From contig NC_007777.1 of the NCBI RefSeq assembly GCF_000013345.1, forward strand, positions 1,922,001 to 1,986,000: a DNA stretch of 64,000 nt, in the 5' to 3' direction. This stretch comes from Frankia casuarinae (GTDB lineage Bacteria; Actinomycetota; Actinomycetes; Frankiales; Frankiaceae). Under the pieces are notes generated by a model. That model did no database searches, was not told the origin of the DNA, and saw only the letters and a program-made list of their open reading frames with translations. Below are positions 17,055 to 26,128 of the stretch, piece by piece; the stretch's first letter is position 1, and each line of letters begins with the position of its first letter. A program made the position numbers and the translations under genes.

Positions 17055-17600
17055 TCAGTCGTTGCCGCCTGTCGTGCGGCGGGTGCTGAGCAGGCGCTCT
17101 TCCAGCCAGGCCCATCCTTCGGGGCGACGGTGCCAGCGGTGCCAGTCCCACAGCACCCCGTGCACCCGCGGGCCCTGTTTGATGACCGCCAGCACCGCGA
17201 CGCGGGTGCCTTCGGAGACAACCATCTCGGGGAACTCGCGAACCGCGCCGTCGGCGGTCCGGAACGATATGCCGCCGCTGCCGAACGGACCGGCGACCAT
17301 GTCAGCCAGCTCCCCGACCGCTCCTTCGACGCGCGGGATCTCGACGGTCGCCGCCCCTCGATGGGGAACGTCACCGATCGCGACTAGTTCCCCCGTGTCG
17401 TGGAACCATTCCAGGTGCGCGACCCTCGACGCGAGGGCAGCAGCGACCGGGTCGGGCACCTGCCAGTTACCGAAATTGGTGATGAAACTGGTCGGGCGCC
17501 GCTCGTCGGCAGCGAGGAAGTCGTTGATCCCCCAGATCTCGACGTCCGCGCCTGCGACGGGCAGATGGGAAAGTGGTCCCCCGCCGGTATTCGCGGTCAC
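17055..17600 (-). CDS. Hypothetical protein
   Basis: A 181-residue soluble protein that I do not recognise. It has no signal peptide or membrane segment. Notable parts are VEIWGINDFLAADERRPTSF, several acidic patches, and a Trp/His-rich end (VHGVLWDWHRWHRRPEGWAW) before a basic tail. The GTG at 17600 has GGAGG just upstream, which supports the start and the reality of the gene. It is divergent from the DUF899 gene, with 168 bases between them, so the two may share a promoter region. Confidence 0.65.
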   Translation of the reverse strand: MTANTGGGPLSHLPVAGADVEIWGINDFLAADERRPTSFITNFGNWQVPDPVAAALASRVAHLEWFHDTGELVAIGDVPHRGAATVEIPRVEGAVGELADMVAGPFGSGGISFRTADGAVREFPEMVVSEGTRVAVLAVIKQGPRVHGVLWDWHRWHRRPEGWAWLEERLLSTRRTTGGND

Positions 17601-17768
17601 CCTGCCTCCTCACGGCGCCGTTGCTCGATCCTCAGTTTGCCAGTTGCCAAAGCACGTTCCGCGCCGCCCCCTGCCGCGATGCGTTCCGGCCGGGTCGCGA
17701 GTCTGTTCTGGCGACCGTCGTAGGACGTCGTAGGACGCCGCCCGGCACGAGACACCACGGAGGAGACC

Positions 17769-18551
17769 ATGACGACCACACCGGACGGCCCGGCCACAGC
17801 GCTGCCTGGCCGCCCGCCCGTCGTTGACCTGACTGCCTGGCAGACCGCCCGTGACGAGCTTCTGGTCCGCGAGAAGGCCCACACCCGCGAGGGCGACGCC
17901 CTCGCCGCGGCCCGCCGCCGGCTGCCGATGGTGGAGCTCGACGGGACGGTCGAGGTCGTCGGGCCCGACGGCCCGGTCCCGTTCCTGGACTTGTTCCAGG
18001 GCCGCGACGAGCTAGTGGTCTACAAGCACATGTGGTATGACGGCGCGCCGCACCAGGGGCAGTGCGAGGGCTGCACCACTACGGCCTGGCACCTGAAGGA
18101 CGCCGTCTACCTCAACGCCCGCGGCGTCTCGTTCGCCATCCTGACCACGGGCCGTTGGGACGAGGTGGCCTCCTACGTTGAGTTCATGGGCTACACCCAG
18201 CCCTGGTACTCGGTGCGCGACGTGGACGGGCCGGTCGGCGGCAGCATGGGTTACATCACCTGCTTCCTGCGCGACGGCGACCGCGTGTTCCTCACCTACT
18301 CCACGACGGGCCGTGGCAACGAGCCGGTCAACGGGTCCCTCGGCCTGCTCGACATGACGCCCTACGGCCGCGGCGAGGCATGGGAGGACAACCCCGAGGC
18401 CTGGCCCGAGGGGCGCAGCTCGTGCTGGTTCTGGCGCTCGGACGCGGACGGGAACGCCACCTGGGGCCCGACCAGCCGCCCCGTGCCGCAGTGGACCCGC
18501 CCCGGCGCGACCCCCGTGGAGACCCTCGGTCGGCACGGCCACCACCACTGA
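17769..18551 (+). CDS. DUF899 family thioredoxin-fold protein
   Basis: A complete 260-residue protein of the DUF899 family, which is thioredoxin-like. The family pattern is clear: VVDLTAWQTARDELLVREKAHTREGD at the start, the region LVVYKHMWYDGAPHQGQCEGCT with the Cys-x-x-Cys pair, and YITCFLRDGDRVFLTYSTTGRGNEPVNGS near the end. The function is unproved; a redox or dithiol role is inferred from the fold. The ATG follows GGAGGAGACC, an almost ideal ribosome site. A His-rich end (GRHGHHH) is unusual. Confidence 0.88.
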   Translation: MTTTPDGPATALPGRPPVVDLTAWQTARDELLVREKAHTREGDALAAARRRLPMVELDGTVEVVGPDGPVPFLDLFQGRDELVVYKHMWYDGAPHQGQCEGCTTTAWHLKDAVYLNARGVSFAILTTGRWDEVASYVEFMGYTQPWYSVRDVDGPVGGSMGYITCFLRDGDRVFLTYSTTGRGNEPVNGSLGLLDMTPYGRGEAWEDNPEAWPEGRSSCWFWRSDADGNATWGPTSRPVPQWTRPGATPVETLGRHGHHH

Positions 18552-18579
18552 CGCGCCTTCGTCGACGGTGTCGGCAGGA

Positions 18580-18850
18580 AGCGCCCGTTGAGCGTTTCTA
18601 TGCTGGCGTGCGTCTTAACGAGGATGAACAGGAGAAAATCCGCGCGGGGCTGCGGACGGAGCTTGACACTCGTCGGCGGGTGCGGCGAGCTGTACCAGCT
18701 GTCCGGACCGCAGGTGCAGCGCATGAGTAACCAGGCTTTCTTCACGAAGCTCTTGGCAGAGGTCGAAGAGGACGAGGCGGTCGTAACCGGCGTACGCCTC
18801 CGCGAGCCCTACGCCACGCTGACAGGAGAGGCGTTTCGGCGGGCGGTGGC
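18580..18850 (+). pseudogene. Serine recombinase C-terminal relic
   Basis: Two overlapping frames hold pieces that resemble the C-terminal region of large serine recombinases. About 18580-18675 reads ERFYAGVRLNEDEQEKIRAG and TELDTRR, like the coiled-coil region of these integrases. In a second frame, about 18715-18850 reads RMSNQAFFTKLLAEVEEDEA and VVTGVRLREPYATLTG, like the NQAFFxxLxxxEDG...ELAEPF tail. Both start and catalytic domain are absent and a frame change and deletion separate the pieces. The identification rests on remembered family patterns and is not certain. A tRNA gene follows. Confidence 0.45.
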
Positions 18851-18953
18851 CGGGGGTGGTGGCCGCGCCGGGCATGAGCCGGGCTGGGACAGTGACAAGC
18901 CCGGTCTGGCCGCGGACACAAGCCTCGGCCACGATCTGGACCCTGTTGGGGAT

Positions 18954-18986
18954 CTTGGTCGTGGCCAAGGCTTGACCGTGACCAAG
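18954..18986 (-). terminator. Possible tRNA terminator hairpin
   Basis: An imperfect 11-bp inverted repeat (18954-18964 with 18976-18986, two mismatches) lies just beyond the 3' end of the tRNA on its strand. Confidence 0.35.
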
Positions 18987-19004
18987 GTTCGAAAACGATC
19001 TATC

Positions 19005-19080
19005 TGGTACCCCGGGTGGGATTCGAACCCACACTGTCGGTGGTTTGAGCACCGTCTCTCTGCCGTTGGAGTACCGGGGC
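19005..19080 (-). tRNA. tRNA with anticodon CAA (tRNA-Leu), short variable arm
   Basis: Read on the minus strand, a 7-bp acceptor stem (GCCCCGG with CCGGGGT, one G-U pair), a D arm, an anticodon arm CGGTG-CTCAAAC-CACCG, a five-base variable region and a T arm GTGGG-TTCGAAT-CCCAC fold into a normal cloverleaf. The discriminator base is A and the CCA end is encoded in the DNA. The anticodon is CAA, which reads the Leu codon UUG. A standard bacterial tRNA-Leu is class II with a long variable arm; this one has the short class I form, which is odd. The A73 discriminator agrees with leucine. Confidence 0.85.
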
Positions 19081-19326
19081 CGGCGGGTGGAGCGTGTTGG
19101 ATCAGACGGAACAGGGGCGAGTTGGCGCAAGTGGAACGGGCGGAGGAACCGGGCGGGACGAGGGCGAGGAGATCGCCGTCGAACCTGGCCGGAACCGCTC
19201 CTTGAAGACTCTATCCGGGTAGGGTGCGTTTCGACCTCCCGCCCTCCGTGTCCGGGGCGGGACGGCCCCCCGATCGTCCGTCCTGCCACACTAGGGACGC
19301 ACCTCCGAGACCAGGAGTCCGACTCG

Positions 19327-19926
19327 ATGAGCCACCCCTCCTCGAACCCGCGCCGGGTTCTGATCGCCGAGGACGAAGCGCTGATCCGGCTCGACCTCAG
19401 GGAGATGCTCCAGGAGGAGGGCTATGAGGTGGTCGGGGAGGCGGGCGACGGCGAGATGGCCGTCAACCTCGCCGGCAAGCTCCGCCCCGACCTGTGCATC
19501 CTCGATGTGAAGATGCCGAGGATGGACGGCATCGAGGCCGGTGCGAAGATCGCCAAGGACCGTATCGCTCCCGTCGTCATCCTCACCGCCTTCAGCCAGC
19601 GGGAGCTGGTGGAACGTGCCCGTGAGGCCGGCGCCATGGCCTACGTGGTCAAGCCGTTCCAGAAGAAGGACCTGCTGCCCACGATCGAGATGGCGATGAG
19701 CCGCTTCACCGAGATCGTGAGCCTTGAGGCCGAGGTGGAGGACCTGCAGGGGCGCCTGGAGGCCAGGAAGATCATCGAGCGGGCCAAGGGCGTGCTGCAG
19801 ACCGAGCACGGCATGACCGAGCCGGATGCCTTCCGCTGGATCCAGCGCACCTCGATGAACCAGCGCCGGACGATGCGGGCGGTCGCCGAGGCCGTGCTGT
19901 CGGGTGAGGCGTTGCCGGGCTCGTGA
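19327..19926 (+). CDS. pdtaR: ANTAR-domain response regulator (PdtaR type)
   Basis: A two-domain regulator of 199 residues. The receiver domain has the acidic pocket E15-D16, the phosphoacceptor Asp60 in ILDVKMPRMDG, Thr87 in VVILTAF and Lys109 in YVVKPF. The C-terminal ANTAR domain (about 135-190, ARKIIERAKGVLQTEHGMTE) binds tandem hairpins in nascent RNA and prevents termination. In actinobacteria PdtaR is paired with the histidine kinase PdtaS encoded elsewhere. The ATG at 19327 begins MSHPSSNPRRVLIAEDEALI, as in relatives. No kinase gene is adjacent here; two solute-binding protein genes follow. Confidence 0.92.
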   Translation: MSHPSSNPRRVLIAEDEALIRLDLREMLQEEGYEVVGEAGDGEMAVNLAGKLRPDLCILDVKMPRMDGIEAGAKIAKDRIAPVVILTAFSQRELVERAREAGAMAYVVKPFQKKDLLPTIEMAMSRFTEIVSLEAEVEDLQGRLEARKIIERAKGVLQTEHGMTEPDAFRWIQRTSMNQRRTMRAVAEAVLSGEALPGS

Positions 19927-19972
19927 CCTCCGTGTCCGTGACCTTCGCGTCCGTGACCTTCGTGTCCGTGAT
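19924..19972. repeat. 15-bp tandem repeat between pdtaR and the binding-protein gene
   Basis: Three imperfect copies of a 15-base unit of the form gaccttcgtgtccgt lie between the pdtaR stop and the next start. Confidence 0.8.
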
Positions 19973-19984
19973 CCCGGAGGCCGG

Positions 19985-21634
19985 GTGAGCGATTCGTCGC
20001 GGACGTCTCTCGCGTCGATGACCGGTTCGATCGGGCGGTGGACCCGGGCCAGATCGCGCACCGGTCGCGGACGCGTGGCGCTTGCGGCTCTCGCCGTCCT
20101 GGTCCTCGCGGTGCCCTCGGTCCTGGGGCTCACGCTGGCCGCCAGCCTCGGCGCAGGCGATGACGCCGGTGGCGGCGCTGGCGCCAGAGCCGCCACCGGC
20201 GTCACCCGGGTCGCCACCCTCGGTGTGATGGCGCCGCTGTCCGGGGATCTCTCCACGGACGGGGTGAGCGCGCGCAACGCCGTCGCGCTCGCGGTCGACG
20301 AGGCCAACAAGTCCGGGGCCGTCCCGGGCTGGCGCATCGAGCTGTCCGCCCACGACGACCTGTCCCGTCCGGACGGGGGAGCGCAGGCCGTGGACGCCTT
20401 CGTGGCGAACAATCATGTCATCGGCGTGGTCGGGCCGCTGAGCTCACTCGTAGCGAAGGTGTCCCTGCCCACGCTGAGCGCCGCTGGCATCCCCGTCGTC
20501 TCCCCGTCGAACGCGGACCCGACGCTGACCGACTCCGGTTCCCGGCCGCGCACCCGGCCCTTCCCGTCCTACTTCCGCCTGGCCGGAACGGACGAGCGCC
20601 AGGCCCGGGTCGCAGCCGAGTACGCGGTCAGGACGCTCGGCCGCAGGCGTATCGTCGTCGTTGACGGCGAACCGAGATACGGCACGACCCTGGGCGCCCG
20701 CTTCGCGGCGCGCGCCGCCGCTCTCGGCGCGTCGGTGACATCGGTGTACCAGGTCCGGGGGGACGAAGCGGACGGATCCGAGATCGCCGACACCGCGCGG
20801 GCGATCGAGGAGGACGCCCCCGATCTGGTCTACGTCTCGACGGGTGCGGCCTTCGCCGGGAAACTGCGGGCCCGGCTCGCCGACGCGGGGACGTCGATCC
20901 AGGTAGTGGGTTCGGACGCGTTGCTCCAGCCCCGCTACACCGACGAGGCGAGGTCGGCAGCCGACGGCGATCTGATCATCGGTCCGCTGGTCCCGCCGAC
21001 CCGGCTGCCGTCCTCGGGTGCCTTCGTCGCGGACTACTCCGACCGTTTCGGGGGACCGGCGGATGACGAGGGCAGTACCCGTCCCGGGGCCTCGGGCGGC
21101 GTGGAATCGCCTGGCGCGAGTGGGCGGTCGAGTGGGACTCTGGGCCCGCGGGGCCAGGAGGACCCTGCGGACCTGCGGAGCCAGGAGGATCCAGCGGAGA
21201 CCGCCTCGCCCGGCCGGGGCGCCACCACCACCCCGAGGGTGGTCCACGGCACCTCGGCACCGGTATCGGCACCGGGGCCGGGCCTGGAGGAGGGGCCCCA
21301 CGGGCCCCCGGCCGCCGGTACCCGCGGTACGTCCGGGGTGAACGACCCCGCCGCGGAGCTGGAGCTGCGGCGGGCCGAGGCCATCCCCGCGGTCGCGGCC
21401 TATGCGTACGACGCCGCCAGGGCGATCATCCGCGCAGCGGCCACGGTGCTGCCGGGCCGGACGACCGTGGACGCGGCCACCAGACACGACCTCGTGACGG
21501 CGATCGGAAGCGGCTCGTTCGCGGGGATCACCGGCTCCGTCGCCTTCGACCGCTGGGGGGACACCCGATCGCCCACGGTCGTGCTCTACACGGTACTCGG
21601 CGGCAGATTCGTCCCGTTGAAGACGGAGAACTGA
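19985..21634 (+). CDS. Branched-chain amino acid type ABC binding protein, with insert
   Basis: A periplasmic-binding-protein type I of 549 residues, LivJ-like. After a basic N-terminus and one hydrophobic segment (VALAALAVLVLAVPSVLGL) the domain begins at VATLGVMAPLSGDLSTDG, with IGVVGPLSSLVAKVSLPTLS and IPVVSPSNADPTLTD as core strands. There is no lipobox Cys, so it may be secreted or membrane-anchored. Between FVADYSDRFG and AVAAYAYDAARAI an insert of about 100 Pro/Gly/Ser-rich residues interrupts the second lobe; relatives have about ten residues there. The GTG at 19985 is preceded by GGAGG. No permease or ATPase gene is nearby. Confidence 0.82.
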   Translation: MSDSSRTSLASMTGSIGRWTRARSRTGRGRVALAALAVLVLAVPSVLGLTLAASLGAGDDAGGGAGARAATGVTRVATLGVMAPLSGDLSTDGVSARNAVALAVDEANKSGAVPGWRIELSAHDDLSRPDGGAQAVDAFVANNHVIGVVGPLSSLVAKVSLPTLSAAGIPVVSPSNADPTLTDSGSRPRTRPFPSYFRLAGTDERQARVAAEYAVRTLGRRRIVVVDGEPRYGTTLGARFAARAAALGASVTSVYQVRGDEADGSEIADTARAIEEDAPDLVYVSTGAAFAGKLRARLADAGTSIQVVGSDALLQPRYTDEARSAADGDLIIGPLVPPTRLPSSGAFVADYSDRFGGPADDEGSTRPGASGGVESPGASGRSSGTLGPRGQEDPADLRSQEDPAETASPGRGATTTPRVVHGTSAPVSAPGPGLEEGPHGPPAAGTRGTSGVNDPAAELELRRAEAIPAVAAYAYDAARAIIRAAATVLPGRTTVDAATRHDLVTAIGSGSFAGITGSVAFDRWGDTRSPTVVLYTVLGGRFVPLKTEN

Positions 21635-21945
21635 CCGACCGGCGGTGACGTGTCGGCGGCTGCCGTAATGGCTGCGGCGGCTGCGGCAACCGACATCCTC
21701 CGACCGGGCCGTTGCGGGTTCTGCCGGGTCGTTCGCTTCTCCGATCGGGTCGTTTGCTTTCGGACTCACCGGCGAAACCCCCTTCAAGTTACGACACGCT
21801 CACGTTGCGCTTCCCTTCCACTCCTCCGAAGGTTACGTTTTCGTCACTATCCGCTGTCGATCGGTTGCCGATGATGCGGTGGCGGACCGGGTCCTGACGC
21901 CGAGGGTGTCGGTAGCGGCAGCGATGTGCTGTGGGAGGGCGTGTC
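21635..21945. other. Intergenic region, 311 bases
   Basis: No gene seen. A lower-GC stretch around 21780-21860 (gttacgttttcgtcactatcc) is a plausible promoter area for the lipoprotein gene that follows, but I cannot name -35 and -10 boxes with confidence. Confidence 0.4.
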
Positions 21946-23151
21946 ATGACGGGTCCTGGACGGCGAGGGGGCGTGCCCCGACCGAGCGTGACGCGGTGGG
22001 GGGCCCTCGGATCCGTGGGTGTGCTGACAGCCGCGGCCGTCCTTGCCGGCTGCGGCGGTGGTTCGTCCGGTGACGACGGGAAAAAGGAATACGCCATCGG
22101 TTTTCAGGGGCCGCTCTCCGGCGACAACCAGCAGCTCGGCATCAACGCCTACGACGGGGTGCTGACCGCTGTCGAGCTAGCGAACCGGCGCAAGGATCTG
22201 CCGTTCAGGCTGCGCCTGGTCGCCTCGGACGATCAGGGTATGGCCGAGCAGGGGCCCACCGCCGCGCAGAAACTGATCGACAATCCGGAGGTCATCGGCG
22301 TCGTCGGCCCCGTCTTCTCCGGACCGACGAAGTCGAGTGAGCCGCTCTACAGCGGGGCCGGGCTGCTGTCGGTCAGCCCGTCGGCCACCAATCCGGCGCT
22401 CACCGATCTCGGGTTCACCAGCTTCTACCGGGTCATCGCACCGGACACCGTGCAGGGATCCGCCGCCGCGGAATACCTTGCCAAGGTCGTGAAGGCGGAC
22501 AAGGTCTACTCTCTCGACGACCGGAGCGAATACGGCACCGGCTTGTCCGGAGCGCTCGAGAAGGCCCTGACCGGCCGTGGCATCCGCGTGATCCACGACG
22601 GCATCAATCCGACGAAGGACTACACGTCCCAGGCCACGAAGATCCTCGCCGAGAATCCGGACGCCGTGTACTATTCTGGCTACTATGCGGAACTCGCGTT
22701 GCTGACCAGGGCGCTGCGCAGCAAGGGGTACACCGGGAAGGTCGTCAGCGGCGACGGCGCGAACGACGACCAACTCATCCACCAGGCCGGTGCCGGCAAC
22801 GCCGAGGGAACGCTGCTGACCTGCCCCTGCGGTGACCCGAACAGCGATCCCGCGGCGGCGGGGTTCGTCGCCGACTACAAGACGATCAACGCCGACGCGC
22901 GGCCTGGAACCTATTCCGGCGAGGCTTATGACGCCACGAACGCCGTCATCGAGGTGCTGCGCCGGCTCGGTAGCGGCGCGACGCGGGAGGCCGTGCTCGC
23001 CCGGTTCGGCTCGGTCGACATTCCTGGCGTCACCAAGCGCATCAGATTCCGGAAGAATGGTGAGGTCGAGGGCTCGACGGTCTACGTGTACGAGGTCCGG
23101 GCCGGGAAACGGGCCGTGCTCGGCCCGGTCAGCTCCCTCGTCAGACCGTAA
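21946..23151 (+). CDS. Branched-chain amino acid type ABC binding lipoprotein
   Basis: A lipoprotein of 401 residues: basic N-terminus, hydrophobic stretch LGSVGVLTAAAVLAGC and lipobox Cys36. The mature protein is a standard LivJ-like binding protein (YAIGFQGPLSGDNQQLGINA, VIGVVGPVFSGPTKSSEPL, SVSPSATNPALTD, DDRSEYGTGLSGALEKAL). Predicted to capture an amino acid or similar solute for an ABC importer, but the permease and ATPase genes are not here. The ATG at 21946 has GGGAGGG six bases upstream. It is related to the protein encoded just before it and lacks that protein's insert. Confidence 0.9.
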   Translation: MTGPGRRGGVPRPSVTRWGALGSVGVLTAAAVLAGCGGGSSGDDGKKEYAIGFQGPLSGDNQQLGINAYDGVLTAVELANRRKDLPFRLRLVASDDQGMAEQGPTAAQKLIDNPEVIGVVGPVFSGPTKSSEPLYSGAGLLSVSPSATNPALTDLGFTSFYRVIAPDTVQGSAAAEYLAKVVKADKVYSLDDRSEYGTGLSGALEKALTGRGIRVIHDGINPTKDYTSQATKILAENPDAVYYSGYYAELALLTRALRSKGYTGKVVSGDGANDDQLIHQAGAGNAEGTLLTCPCGDPNSDPAAAGFVADYKTINADARPGTYSGEAYDATNAVIEVLRRLGSGATREAVLARFGSVDIPGVTKRIRFRKNGEVEGSTVYVYEVRAGKRAVLGPVSSLVRP

Positions 23152-23246
23152 CCGGCGGACCTGCCCGGCCGGCGGAGCGACGTGGTCGACGCATCGGTCC
23201 GCCCGCTCGCGGCGAAACTGTCCGACCCACGGCCTAAACTCGCCGC

Positions 23247-26084
23247 GTGTCCGTCACCACTTCGTCCCCCACCTCGTCTCCGTCCGGGAGCCGCTCGGCA
23301 GCGTCCGCCACTGGGGCCACTGGGGCCACTGGGGCCACTGCGGCCACTGCGGCCGGCCCGGCCGTGTCCTCGCCGAGTCCCGCGCCATCGAGCCCCGCGA
23401 AGTCGACCCCGGCAACGCCCCGGTTGTTGCTGCTTGATGGGCACTCGCTGGCCTACCGTGCCTTCTACGCGCTGCCGGTGGAGAACTTCTCCACCACCAC
23501 GGGCCAGCCGACGAACGCGGTGTACGGATTCACCTCCATGCTCATCAACGTCCTGCGCGACGAGCGGCCGACCCATGTCGCCGTGGCGTGGGACCTGCCG
23601 ACCCCGACCTTCCGGCACACCCAGTACGCCGAGTACAAGGCCGGTCGGGGCGAGACCCCGGCCGACTTCGTCGGCCAGGTCAGCCTCATCCACCAGGTGT
23701 GCGACGCCCTCGCGGTGCCGGGGGTCAGCGCGCCGGGATACGAGGCCGACGACGTGATCGCCACGCTCGCGACCCTGGGCGCGGCCGAGGGGATGGACGT
23801 GCTGGTCGTCACGGGTGACCGTGACGCGCTGCAGCTGGTCGACGAGCGGGTGACGGTGCTGATGACCCGCAAGGGCATCAGTGACATGGTCCGCTTCACC
23901 CCCGACGAGGTGCAGGCGAAGTACGGCCTGTCCCCAGTGCAGTACCCGGACTTCGCGGCCCTGCGCGGGGATCCCTCCGACAACCTGCCGTCGGTGCCGG
24001 GGGTGGGGGAGAAGACCGCCACCAAGTGGATCCAGCAGTTCGGCTCGCTGGCCGAACTGGTCGACCATGCCGACGAGATCGGCGGGAAGACCGGGGCGTC
24101 GCTGCGCGCCCACCTGTCCGAGGTCATCCGCAACCGTTCCCTGACGGAGCTGTCCCGTGACGTGCCGCTCGACGTCGTCCCCGCCGGCCTGCGGATGCGG
24201 CCCTGGGACCGGGAGGCCGTCCACCAGCTGTTCGACACGCTGCAATTCCGGGTGCTGCGGGAGCGGCTCTACGCGGCCCTCGCGATCGCGCCGCCTCCCG
24301 CCGACGAGGGGTTCGAGATCGAGCTGACCGTGCTCGGGCCGGGCGAGGTGGCCCGGTGGCTCGCCGAGCACGCCCACAGGGTCGGCCGTACCGGCCTGCA
24401 CGCCCGGGGCACCTGGGGGCGCGGCACCGGTGTGCTCGCCGGTCTCGCGCTGGCCGCGGCCGGCGGTGCCGCGGCCTGGATCGACCCGACGCTGCTCACC
24501 CCCGCGGACGTGGCGGCGCTGGGCGCCTGGCTCGCCGATCCGAACCAGCCGAAGGCCGCCCACGACGTGAAGGGGCCGATGCTGGCCCTGACCGAGCTTG
24601 ACCTGCCGCTCGCCGGCGTCACCAGCGACACCGCGCTCGCGGCCTATCTGGCTCTGCCCGGCCAGCGGTCCTTCGACCTGGCCGATCTCGTCGCCCGGTA
24701 CCTGCATCGCGACCTGTCCGCCGACCCCGTCCCGGGCGGCCAGCAGCTGACCCTCGACGGCTCCGGCGAGGCCGACCAGGCGCACGCGGACGCCGTGCGG
24801 GCCCGGGCCTGCCTCGAGCTCGCCGACGCCCTCGACGCGGACCTCGAACGCCGCTCCGCCGCCACCCTGCTGCGGGACATCGAACTCCCGCTGGTCACGG
24901 TCCTGGCCGGCATGGAGCGGGCCGGCATCGCCGTGGACTCCGAGCACCTGACCGAGCTGCAGAAGCACTACGGCGGCGAGGTCAGCGCGGTCGCCGCGCA
25001 GGCCCACGAGATCGTCGGCCGGCCGTTCAACCTGGGCTCCCCCAAGCAGCTGCAGCAGATCCTCTTCGACGAGCTGGGCCTGCCCAAGACCAAGAAGATC
25101 AAGACCGGTTACACCACGGACGCCGACGCCCTCGCCTGGCTGGCGGTCCAGTCCGACCATCCGCTCCTGCCGGTGCTGCTGCGGCACCGCGACGTGGCCC
25201 GCCTCAAGACGGTCGTCGACTCGCTGATCCCCATGATCGACGATATTGGGCGCATCCACACCACGTTCAACCAGACGATCGCCGCGACCGGCCGGCTTTC
25301 CTCCGCGGACCCGAACCTGCAGAACATCCCGATCCGGACGGCCGAGGGGCGCCAGATCCGCCGGGCCTTCGTCGTCGGCGCGGGCTACGAGACGCTGCTG
25401 ACGGCGGACTACTCGCAGATCGAGATGCGGATCATGGCTCATCTTTCGGGTGACGAGGGCCTCATCGAGGCGTTCGGCTCCGGCGAGGACCTGCACACCT
25501 TCGTGGCCGCCGAGGCGTTCGGCCTGCCGGTCTCCGAGGTCGACCCGGAGCTGCGCCGGCGGATCAAGGCGATGTCGTACGGCCTGGCCTACGGGTTGTC
25601 CGCGTTCGGCCTCGCCGGGCAGCTCGGCATCGCGCCGGACGAGGCCCGGGAGCACATGGACGCCTACTTCGCCCGGTTCGGCGGGGTCCGCGACTTCCTG
25701 CGTGGGGTCGTGGAACGGGCCCGCAAGGACGGCTACACCGAGACGATCCTCGGCCGCCGTCGCTACCTGCCCGATCTGACCAGCGACAACTCCCAGCGGC
25801 GGCAGATGGCCGAGCGGATGGCGTTGAACGCGCCGATCCAGGGTTCCGCCGCGGACATCATCAAGATTGCGATGTTGGGGGTCGACCGGGCGCTGTGTGC
25901 CGGGGGGTACGCCTCCCGGCTGCTGCTCCAGGTGCACGACGAACTCGTCCTCGAGATCGCGCCCGGCGAGCACGATGCGGTCGAGCGGCTGGTCCGGGCC
26001 GAGATGACCTCCGCGTACACCATGTCGGTGCCGCTCGACGTGAGCGTCGGCGCCGGCTGCACCTGGGACGACGCGGCGCACTGA
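23247..26084 (+). CDS. polA: DNA polymerase I
   Basis: A 945-residue polymerase that fills gaps in repair and lagging-strand synthesis. The N-terminal 5'-3' exonuclease domain begins at LLLLDGHSLAYRAFYAL (about residue 60). The middle domain lacks a visible DxE exonuclease motif, as in other actinobacteria. The polymerase domain has motif A DYSQIEMRIMAHLSGDEGL, motif B RRRIKAMSYGLAYGLSAFG and motif C LLQVHDELVLE. The GTG start puts about 55 Ala/Thr/Ser/Pro residues ahead of the exonuclease domain, encoded in part by a 9-base repeat (ggggccact). That tail is not part of the usual protein, so a shorter start is possible. Confidence 0.96.
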   Translation: MSVTTSSPTSSPSGSRSAASATGATGATGATAATAAGPAVSSPSPAPSSPAKSTPATPRLLLLDGHSLAYRAFYALPVENFSTTTGQPTNAVYGFTSMLINVLRDERPTHVAVAWDLPTPTFRHTQYAEYKAGRGETPADFVGQVSLIHQVCDALAVPGVSAPGYEADDVIATLATLGAAEGMDVLVVTGDRDALQLVDERVTVLMTRKGISDMVRFTPDEVQAKYGLSPVQYPDFAALRGDPSDNLPSVPGVGEKTATKWIQQFGSLAELVDHADEIGGKTGASLRAHLSEVIRNRSLTELSRDVPLDVVPAGLRMRPWDREAVHQLFDTLQFRVLRERLYAALAIAPPPADEGFEIELTVLGPGEVARWLAEHAHRVGRTGLHARGTWGRGTGVLAGLALAAAGGAAAWIDPTLLTPADVAALGAWLADPNQPKAAHDVKGPMLALTELDLPLAGVTSDTALAAYLALPGQRSFDLADLVARYLHRDLSADPVPGGQQLTLDGSGEADQAHADAVRARACLELADALDADLERRSAATLLRDIELPLVTVLAGMERAGIAVDSEHLTELQKHYGGEVSAVAAQAHEIVGRPFNLGSPKQLQQILFDELGLPKTKKIKTGYTTDADALAWLAVQSDHPLLPVLLRHRDVARLKTVVDSLIPMIDDIGRIHTTFNQTIAATGRLSSADPNLQNIPIRTAEGRQIRRAFVVGAGYETLLTADYSQIEMRIMAHLSGDEGLIEAFGSGEDLHTFVAAEAFGLPVSEVDPELRRRIKAMSYGLAYGLSAFGLAGQLGIAPDEAREHMDAYFARFGGVRDFLRGVVERARKDGYTETILGRRRYLPDLTSDNSQRRQMAERMALNAPIQGSAADIIKIAMLGVDRALCAGGYASRLLLQVHDELVLEIAPGEHDAVERLVRAEMTSAYTMSVPLDVSVGAGCTWDDAAH

Positions 26085-26128
26085 GTGTTCCTGTTACTGA
26101 GTGTTCCTGTTACCGAGCGTTCCTGTAC
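26082..26128. repeat. 16-bp tandem repeat after polA
   Basis: Two perfect copies of tgagtgttcctgttac and one diverged copy begin at the polA stop codon. The following 190 bases hold no gene; a TATGAT box at 26249-26254 may be part of a promoter for the downstream gene, although no good -35 box is at the right distance. Confidence 0.85.

Noticed and set aside
23082..26081. A 999-codon open frame antisense to polA
   Set aside because: It mirrors polA third-position GC bias; the translation is Arg/Gly/Gln-rich with no domain, while the plus strand has all polymerase motifs.
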